From Oscillospiraceae bacterium (GTDB taxonomy: Bacteria > Bacillota > Clostridia > Oscillospirales > Oscillospiraceae), in contig JAIEIQ010000294.1 of the NCBI GenBank assembly GCA_029065305.1, forward strand, positions 1 to 10,874: a stretch of 10,874 bases of DNA. Direction: 5' to 3'. The notes under the pieces are model-generated. The model was not told the origin of the DNA. It ran no database searches and saw only the letters and a list, made by a program, of their open reading frames with translations. Below are positions 6,624 to 10,874 of this stretch, piece after piece. Made by a program: the position numbers and the translations under genes. Numbering within the stretch: the first letter of the stretch is position 1; every line of letters begins with the position of its first letter.

Positions 6624-6857
6624 GTTGTCCTTAGATTTTCTCAGATGCGGCAGGACAACAAAAAAGATAACTCTCTGAACGATGAGTTATCTTCGCTGTA
6701 AGCAGATATGGTCTGGCCGCGCCCCATCTATTCGGGCGCGAAACCGGAACCGCCCTCAGACGGGCAGTTCTCCACAACAAACACTCTGACCAGCTATCGC
6801 AAAATAAGCACGACAAAAGAACTCATCTTTTCAGATGAACCAAATTTTGTTGTCCTG
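6624..6857. repeat. Three complementary copies of AGGACAAC/GTTGTCCT around the structured RNA
   Basis: On the plus strand GTTGTCCT is at 6624-6631, CAGGACAACAAAA at 6651-6663 and TTTTGTTGTCCTG at 6845-6857. The last two form a perfect 13-bp inverted repeat 181 bp apart; the first two form an 8-bp inverted repeat 20 bp apart. In the minus-strand RNA the middle copy (GTTGTCCTG, directly after the terminator U-run) could pair with either the upstream copy or the copy just before the RNHCP SD. The arrangement could be a regulatory switch; a MITE-like end repeat is less likely because no target duplication is visible. Confidence 0.5.
6660..6693 (-). terminator. Intrinsic terminator of the structured RNA
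   Basis: On the minus strand AAGATAACTC (6693-6684) pairs perfectly with GAGTTATCTT (6673-6664) around a 10-nt loop, and the run continues to six T residues before GTTGTCC. The stem is AT-rich (3 G-C of 10), so termination may be incomplete or controllable. It sits 58 nt upstream of the RNHCP start codon. Confidence 0.75.
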
Positions 6858-6878
6858 TTATTTGCGAAAGGCCGTCAT
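6858..6878 (-). CDS. Possible 6-codon upstream ORF (MTAFRK) in the structured RNA
   Basis: ATG ACG GCC TTT CGC AAA TAA lies near the 5' end of the predicted RNA, with a purine-rich GGGGGGAAG ending 4 nt upstream. Its last codons overlap the 5' arm of the long hairpin, so ribosome passage would affect folding. It is too short to support by sequence alone and may be chance. Confidence 0.2.
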   Translation of the reverse strand: MTAFRK

Positions 6879-6909
6879 CAGCTTCCCCCCTGTCTGTTGG
6901 ATTGGGTAG

Positions 6910-6938
6910 AGTATACCATACCGAATCGTCTCTTTCAA
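6910..6938 (-). promoter_or_regulatory. Sigma-A promoter of the structured RNA
   Basis: On the minus strand TTGAAA (6938-6933), a 17-bp spacer and TATACT (6915-6910) form a near-consensus promoter with an extended -10 (TGGTATACT). The -35 overlaps the pgsA stop codon. Predicted transcription start is near 6903. It points away from pgsA and reads only the structured RNA and then the RNHCP gene. Confidence 0.8.
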
Positions 6939-7501
6939 GGGCGATCCCGCCTGATTTTCCGCACGTTTTGTGCCGTATAGAGCGCCAAGCTCAGAAGAAT
7001 CGCGCCGATTGCGCACCAGGCCAGGGCAATGGACGCCCCCGCAGGGATATCATACCAGACGATATGCAGGAAAATCACGGCATAGATGACGCAGGTGGCC
7101 AGCTTCCCGTGCCACCGGGCGCTGTAAACCTCCCTGGTCCGCCGGATGACAAACAGGCCCATTGCGGCCATGACGGCCTCCTTCCCCACCAGCACCGCCA
7201 GCAGGCCCCACATGGCCTCAAACCGGGTCAGCAGGCAGGCCAGCATGGCCGTCTGGGTCAGCTTGTCCGCCACCGGGTCCAGCACCTTGCCCAGGTCGCT
7301 GACCATATCGAAGCGCCGGGCGATAAAGCCGTCCACAATATCCGTGGCCCCCGACACCAGAAGCGCCAGGGCGGTCAGATGGTAGTCCTCCCGCCCGCAG
7401 TACAGCCAGGCGATCACCGGCACCAGCAGCAGCCGGAAGGCGCTGAGGAGGTTGGGGATGGTCAGAATTTCTTTTCTCTTGTCTCTTCTCTGCTCAGGCA
7501 T
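6935..7501 (-). CDS. pgsA: CDP-diacylglycerol--glycerol-3-phosphate 3-phosphatidyltransferase
   Basis: The 188-residue membrane enzyme makes phosphatidylglycerophosphate from CDP-diacylglycerol and glycerol 3-phosphate, the committed step to phosphatidylglycerol and cardiolipin. The CDP-alcohol phosphotransferase motif D-x2-DG-x2-AR-x8-G-x3-D-x3-D is intact: D54, D57, G58, A61, R62, G71, D75, D79 within DIVDGFIARRF and GKVLDPVADK. It begins ILTIPNLLSAFRLLLVPV, as PgsA proteins do, and has about five or six membrane segments; the length is typical. Related CDP-alcohol transferases share the motif, so PgsA is the best but not the only reading. The ATG has GGAGGAG 9 nt upstream (about 7511-7517) and a good promoter further upstream. 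The gene is apparently monocistronic, with the -35 of the next transcript overlapping its stop. Confidence 0.92.
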   Translation of the reverse strand: MPEQRRDKRKEILTIPNLLSAFRLLLVPVIAWLYCGREDYHLTALALLVSGATDIVDGFIARRFDMVSDLGKVLDPVADKLTQTAMLACLLTRFEAMWGLLAVLVGKEAVMAAMGLFVIRRTREVYSARWHGKLATCVIYAVIFLHIVWYDIPAGASIALAWCAIGAILLSLALYTAQNVRKIRRDRP

Positions 7502-7542
7502 GTGTATCAGCTCCTCCGTTCCGCTCCCGAAGCACAGGACAT

Positions 7543-7572
7543 ACTATAATCTAATTCCCTGTTATACGTCAA
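7543..7572 (-). promoter_or_regulatory. Sigma-A promoter of pgsA
   Basis: On the minus strand TTGACG (7572-7567), an 18-bp spacer and TATAGT (7548-7543) stand about 40 bp before the pgsA ATG. Both boxes match five of six consensus bases. Confidence 0.75.
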
Positions 7573-7659
7573 GCGGGGAGGAAGAAACTTAATAAATTTG
7601 AAAGAAATCCCAAAGTAGGCGGAAATATCTGCGCTATGGGCACGGTATGTTCGGGTTCC

Positions 7660-7688
7660 TTGACTTTCCAAATTTTGCGTGATAAAAT
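7660..7688 (+). promoter_or_regulatory. Strong sigma-A promoter of the secreted stalk-domain gene
   Basis: TTGACT (7660-7665), a 17-bp spacer and TAAAAT (7683-7688) with an extended -10 (TGATAAAAT) lie 33 bp before the ATG. The surrounding DNA is AT-rich (AAATTTT in the spacer, AATAAACAATATATT after it), which should favour high expression. It is divergent from the pgsA promoter, about 90 bp apart. Confidence 0.85.
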
Positions 7689-7721
7689 AAACAATATATT
7701 GAAAACGGAGGACGCAGAGAC

Positions 7722-9164
7722 ATGCGAAAAAAGATCACCGCGCTTTTCCTGGCTCTGGCACTGAGCTTGAGCCTGATCCCCACAGCTCTGGCGGCTCCCG
7801 CCGGGATCGCCAAGGCCTCCACCCAGAGCGTGGAGGTGGACGGAACCCCGGTGGAGTTTCAGATGTACGCCCTGGAAGAGGCCGGGGGGCTGATCAACTA
7901 CGTCAAGCTCCGGGACGTGGCCCACGTGCTCAACGGCACTTCGGCCCAGTTCTCCGTGGGCTATGACGGGACCATCAGTATTGTCACTGGGGAGACCTAC
8001 ACCGGCAACGGCTCGGAGATGACTACCCCCTACTCCGGGGACCGGGCCTATGAGCCGGGGCCCGGGGCGGTGAAGGTCAACGGGGCCGGCGTGAGCCTGG
8101 AGGCCATCGTCCTCAAGGACGACGCCGGCGGGGCCTACACCTATTTCAAGCTCCGGGACCTGGGGGCTGCTCTCGGCTTCAAGGTGGACTGGACCGGGGA
8201 GCGGGGCGTGTTCATCGAGACCGGGGCCGGGACCGCTCCTGCTCCTGCCGCCCCGGCAGACCCCAGCGATCTGACCCTGGCGGATTTTGAGGGGATCTGG
8301 CTGTATAGTGGAGAGGGCGAAAAAAATCACGTGAATTCCTACACAGTGGCTGAGGAATTGATCATCAGCGGTGGAGAGTATGAGCTGTACCGCCTTACCG
8401 AATACTCTTCTTATTACTGTACACGGGGAACAATCGTCCTGCAAAAGGATGTCCACAGCTCACTTGTCGGCGATATGCCTTATATGTTTGATTTTTATTC
8501 AAATGTTAGGTACTCTACTGGAAAGCTGACTCCTTTGCAGAAGGAATATGGCACTTTCCCGGTGATGGAGGTGGATCTTGCCGCCGGATATTTCATAGAC
8601 AGGAACGGCGGCATCTTCCGCAGGGCCGATGCGCCCACCGTGAAGCCCCTGGCCCTGGCGGATATCAAGCAGCGTACCGGAAAGGATGATTTTGCCGTTC
8701 CCGAGCCGGCAGCTGTTGGCAATGCGGAGGACTACGCCTACCAAGCCCTGGACTACATTCACAGCCATCTGAAGTTCCCCAGCACCATGAAGGTCCTGGA
8801 GGTCCGGGCGGGTTCCTATGACCGGATCAAGAACTATGAGGGCGCGCCGGAGATGATGAAGCCCAGCGGAGCGATCCTGAGCCTGACAGATCAGTACTAC
8901 GTTGTCACGATGAAGATTGAAGCCGCAAACTCTTTCGGCGCGATGGTGACGGACACCTATGTCTCCCTCTTCAACCTGACCGACGGCAAGACCTACCACG
9001 ATCTGGAGAACTACGCCAGCACCTGGGCTGACGACGCCTGGGGCCAGAAGAAGCTGGACTGGATGGATGTGGAGAGCGAGGCTCTTCTGCTTGGAGCGAT
9101 GGTTTCCTTCCCGGAGCTCTCCAGAGAGAGCATAGACCGGATTGTGAGCCAAATCAAGGGGTAA
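7722..9164 (+). CDS. Secreted protein with two copper-amine-oxidase-N-like (stalk) repeats
   Basis: The 480-residue exported protein has a signal peptide of about 24 residues (MRKK, hydrophobic core, TALA before A25). Two related units follow: about 35-90 (VEVDGTPVEF, then NYVKLRDVAHVLNG) and about 116-167 (VKVNGAGVSL, then YFKLRDLGAALGFKVDW). Their VxVDG...xKLRDhxxxL pattern is that of the copper amine oxidase N-terminal-like domain (PF07833), a surface 'stalk' module common in Clostridia and not itself an oxidase. An Ala/Pro linker (168-182) leads to a domain I do not recognise (about 184-310) and a C-terminal domain (about 335-480) beginning AEDYAYQALDYIHSHLKFPS. No sortase motif or lipobox is seen, so it is probably released or loosely wall-bound. 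SD GGAGG lies 10 nt upstream. About 8300-8560 is visibly more AT-rich than the rest, suggesting a recently acquired or fast-evolving middle segment. Confidence 0.85.
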   Translation: MRKKITALFLALALSLSLIPTALAAPAGIAKASTQSVEVDGTPVEFQMYALEEAGGLINYVKLRDVAHVLNGTSAQFSVGYDGTISIVTGETYTGNGSEMTTPYSGDRAYEPGPGAVKVNGAGVSLEAIVLKDDAGGAYTYFKLRDLGAALGFKVDWTGERGVFIETGAGTAPAPAAPADPSDLTLADFEGIWLYSGEGEKNHVNSYTVAEELIISGGEYELYRLTEYSSYYCTRGTIVLQKDVHSSLVGDMPYMFDFYSNVRYSTGKLTPLQKEYGTFPVMEVDLAAGYFIDRNGGIFRRADAPTVKPLALADIKQRTGKDDFAVPEPAAVGNAEDYAYQALDYIHSHLKFPSTMKVLEVRAGSYDRIKNYEGAPEMMKPSGAILSLTDQYYVVTMKIEAANSFGAMVTDTYVSLFNLTDGKTYHDLENYASTWADDAWGQKKLDWMDVESEALLLGAMVSFPELSRESIDRIVSQIKG

Positions 9165-9176
9165 CCAGAACGAAAG

Positions 9177-9215
9177 AAAGATCCGCGGAGGACGTTTGCC
9201 TTCCGCGGATCTTTT
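9177..9215. terminator. Bidirectional intrinsic terminator
   Basis: AAAGATCCGCGGA (9177-9189) pairs perfectly with TCCGCGGATCTTT (9202-9214), a 13-bp stem with a 12-nt loop, followed by TTTT on the plus strand and CTTTCTTTC on the minus strand. It serves both the stalk-protein gene and the convergent antiporter gene. Confidence 0.92.
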
Positions 9216-9232
9216 GCGCTCTTGCGAAGGGG

Positions 9233-10768
9233 TCAGGCCTCCGTCATCATGCGGATGACATACAGCGCGCCCACCGTCAGCACCGCGCCCAGGAGCAGGC
9301 AGATCACGGCGCTCTGAACGAAGCCGGCCACAATGAAGGTCACAAAGCTCACCGCCGCCACAGTAATGGCGTAGGGCAGCTGGGTGGACACGTGGGTCAC
9401 GTGGTCGCACTGGGCCCCGGCGGAGGCCATGATGGTGGTATCGGAGATGGGGGAGCAGTGGTCACCGCACACAGCCCCCGCAAGGCACGCGGAGATGCCG
9501 ATGGTCAGCAGGGTGCTGCTGGGCTCAAAGACCGCCACCACAATGGGGATGAGGATGCCGAAGGTGCCCCAGCTGGTGCCGGAGGCAAAGGCCAGCAGGC
9601 AGGCCACCACAAAAATGACGGCGGGCAGGAGGCTGTAGAGGCTCTGGGAAGCGCCCTTCATCACGCCCTCCACGAACACGTCCGCACCCAGGGCGCTGGT
9701 CATGCTCTTCAGGCTCACGGCCAGGGTCAGGATGGTGATAGGGGGAACCATGGCGATAAAGCCCTTGGGCACGCAGGCCATGGCCTCCTTGAAGGACAGC
9801 ACCCGGCGGGCCACCAGATAGATGACAATGAGCACCAGGGAGATCAGACCGCCCCAGGGCAGGCCGATAAAGGCGTCGGTGTTGCCGAAGGCCCCGATGA
9901 AGTCACCGGCGCAGTCCGTGCCGCCCCAGGCGTCCACACCGAAGAAGCCGCCTACGTAGATCATCCCCACCGTGCACAGCACGAAGAGGACAACCACCGG
10001 GATGATGAGGTCCAGCACCTTGCCCTTGCCGCTGCCCTCGTCGGAGCCGCTGCCCTCCAGGGCCCCCAGCTCGCCCTTGTCCCGGGCCCTGCTCTCGCAG
10101 AGCTTCATGGGGCCGTAGTCAAACTTCATCACGGCCAGGCCGATGATGAACACAAAGGTCAGCAGGGAGTAGAAGTTGTAGGGGATCGCCCGAATAAAGA
10201 GCTCGATGCCGCTGATGCCGGTGTCCAGATCCGCGGCCACGCCGGAGACGGCGGCGGCCCAGGAGCTCACCGGCGCAATCATGCACACGGGGGCGGCGGT
10301 GGCGTCGATGAGGTAGGCCAGCTTGGGCCGGGAGATCCGGTGTCCGTCGGTGACGGGGCGCATGACGGAGCCCACGGTGAGGCAGTTGAAGTAGTCGTCG
10401 ATAAAGATCAGGATGCCCAGCACAAAGGTAGCCAGCATGGCCCCCACCCGGGTTTTGATATTCCTCTGCGCCCAGCGGCCGAAGGCTGCGGACCCGCCGG
10501 AGGCGTTGACCAGGGCCACGATGATGCCCAGCAGCACCAGAAACAGGAAGATGCCGGCGTTGCCCGCAATGGCGGAGACAAGGCCGTCGTTGACGATGGT
10601 GTCCAGGGTTGCGACAGGGGCGAAATTGCACTGGAACAGGGCCCCCACCAGAATGCCGATGAACAGGGACGAGTACGCCTCCTTGGTGATGAGGGCCAGG
10701 CCGATGGCCACGATAGGCGGCACCAGGGCCCAGAAGGTGCCGTACATGCTGGAAACTGCGAGTTCCAT
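9233..10768 (-). CDS. NhaC-family Na+/H+ antiporter-like transporter
   Basis: The 511-residue integral membrane transporter has about eleven or twelve segments. Typical NhaC-family (PF03553) stretches are GTFWALVPPIVAIGLALITK (10-29), LIFIDDYFNCLTVGSVMRPV (120-139) with D124/D125, YLIDATAAPVCMIAPVSSWA (152-171), FASGTSWGTFGILIPI (394-409) and CGDHCSPISDTTIMASAGAQ (434-453). A Gly/Ser/acidic loop (about 238-250) joins the two halves. The family includes Na+/H+ antiporters, Na+-lactate/malate exchangers and predicted amino-acid transporters (lysine, tyrosine, methionine), so the substrate is uncertain. The ATG at 10768 is preceded by AGGAGG (10779-10784). The gene ends just before the shared terminator, and no promoter is seen between the upstream terminator hairpin and the SD. 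Confidence 0.92.
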   Translation of the reverse strand: MELAVSSMYGTFWALVPPIVAIGLALITKEAYSSLFIGILVGALFQCNFAPVATLDTIVNDGLVSAIAGNAGIFLFLVLLGIIVALVNASGGSAAFGRWAQRNIKTRVGAMLATFVLGILIFIDDYFNCLTVGSVMRPVTDGHRISRPKLAYLIDATAAPVCMIAPVSSWAAAVSGVAADLDTGISGIELFIRAIPYNFYSLLTFVFIIGLAVMKFDYGPMKLCESRARDKGELGALEGSGSDEGSGKGKVLDLIIPVVVLFVLCTVGMIYVGGFFGVDAWGGTDCAGDFIGAFGNTDAFIGLPWGGLISLVLIVIYLVARRVLSFKEAMACVPKGFIAMVPPITILTLAVSLKSMTSALGADVFVEGVMKGASQSLYSLLPAVIFVVACLLAFASGTSWGTFGILIPIVVAVFEPSSTLLTIGISACLAGAVCGDHCSPISDTTIMASAGAQCDHVTHVSTQLPYAITVAAVSFVTFIVAGFVQSAVICLLLGAVLTVGALYVIRMMTEA

Positions 10769-10789
10769 AGAGCTTTTTCCTCCTAAAAC

Positions 10790-10820
10790 AAAAAATCAGT
10801 CATGACGCAATCATGACTGA
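10790..10820 (-). terminator. Intrinsic terminator/attenuator directly upstream of the antiporter SD
   Basis: On the minus strand TCAGTCATGA and its perfect complement TCATGACTGA (10820-10811 and 10805-10796) form a 10-bp stem with a 5-nt loop, followed by six T residues (10795-10790). The SD AGGAGG begins only 5 nt further on. No promoter fits in between, so RNA for the antiporter must cross this terminator, the layout of a transcription attenuator or riboswitch expression platform. Alternatively it ends an upstream gene and the antiporter is read through. Confidence 0.72.
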
Positions 10821-10874
10821 ACGCACAGCAACCACGCACCGCCATGACAGCTCTCCACGTCTCCGTGACAGTCC
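10821..10874 (-). promoter_or_regulatory. Possible 3' part of a regulatory leader for the antiporter gene (cut by window edge)
   Basis: Only 54 nt are available. On the minus strand CACG-GAGA-CGTG (10867-10856) is a small hairpin with a GNRA-type loop, and TGACAG occurs twice on the plus strand (10844-10849, 10866-10871). All three minus-strand frames are open here, so the tail of an upstream gene cannot be excluded. No known riboswitch class can be recognised from this piece. Confidence 0.3.

Larger units (their letters stand above)
6659..6903 (-). ncRNA. Unassigned structured RNA (stand-alone sRNA or leader of the RNHCP gene)
   Basis: A transcript of about 245 nt is predicted on the minus strand from its own promoter (6910-6938) to an intrinsic terminator (6660-6693). 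Read 5' to 3', it contains: a 71-nt imperfect hairpin (6867 to 6797) closed by TCGCAAATAA with TTATTTTGCGA and capped by CATCT-GAAA-AGATG; a hairpin GAACTGCCC-GTCTGA-GGGCGGTTC (6770 to 6747); a hairpin CGCGCCC with GGGCGCG (6740 to 6718); and the terminator. GATGAGTT (6827 to 6820) is complementary to AACTCATC (6688 to 6681) in the terminator 5' arm and loop, offering an alternative, antiterminator-like fold. No convincing ORF explains the region. I compared it by eye with remembered signatures of 6S, SRP RNA, tmRNA, RNase P RNA, T-box and common riboswitches and found no match. Whether it acts in cis on the RNHCP gene or in trans cannot be decided here. Confidence 0.68.

Noticed and set aside
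6631..6816. 61-codon minus-strand frame and other short ORFs over the structured RNA
   Set aside because: No SD, no recognisable domain, and the sequence is explained by hairpins and a terminator.
6651..6857. Small transposable element (MITE) bounded by 13-bp inverted repeats
   Set aside because: No target-site duplication flanks the repeats, and the interior has a promoter-terminator RNA layout; the repeats are better explained as RNA pairing elements. A genome-wide copy search could reopen this.
9392..10786. 464-codon plus-strand frame opposite the antiporter
   Set aside because: Its translation is Gly/His/Gln/Asp-rich without domains, while the minus strand encodes a full NhaC-family protein.
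10821..10874. T-box or SAM riboswitch upstream of the antiporter
   Set aside because: The T-box antiterminator consensus (AGGGTGGNACCGCG) and SAM-riboswitch core are not seen in the available 54 nt; the window is cut too short to name a class.

Overview
The window looks like chromosome of a high-GC, Gram-positive gut-type Clostridia (Oscillospiraceae, in the Flavonifractor/Lawsonibacter range). This placement is inferred from the strong GC bias at third codon positions, the YesM/YesN-type two-component pair, a secreted copper-amine-oxidase-N-like (stalk) protein, an RNHCP-domain protein, an NhaC-family antiporter and strong Shine-Dalgarno sequences. No phage, transposase, CRISPR, tRNA or rRNA is visible.

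Layout. (1) Positions 1-3209, minus strand: response regulator (YesN type), histidine kinase (YesM type) and the start of a sugar-type substrate-binding lipoprotein. Consecutive genes share ATGA overlaps, so this is a tight operon that probably forms one signalling unit. (2) Positions 3210-3436: divergent promoter region. (3) Positions 3437-6133, plus strand: the GTPase/ATPase YchF, a DUF1624 membrane protein (HGSNAT-like), a Nudix hydrolase and a DUF523 (TudS-like) protein, all overlapping or nearly so and ending at a strong hairpin terminator. (4) Positions 6173-7501, minus strand: pgsA (phosphatidylglycerophosphate synthase), then an unannotated structured RNA of about 245 nt with its own near-consensus promoter and terminator, then the RNHCP-domain gene. 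(5) Positions 7722-9164, plus strand: a secreted two-repeat stalk-domain protein with a strong promoter and a bidirectional terminator. (6) Positions 9233-10768, minus strand: an NhaC-family antiporter whose Shine-Dalgarno lies directly after an intrinsic terminator, suggesting attenuation control.

The most interesting item is the structured RNA between pgsA and the RNHCP gene (about 6659-6903, minus strand). It has a TTGAAA-17-TATACT promoter, a 71-nt hairpin, two GC-rich hairpins, a U-tailed terminator and sequences that could form alternative pairings. It could be a stand-alone small RNA or a cis-acting leader controlling the RNHCP gene. I could not match it to an RNA class I know. The second item is the attenuator-like terminator upstream of the antiporter, whose leader is cut by the window edge.
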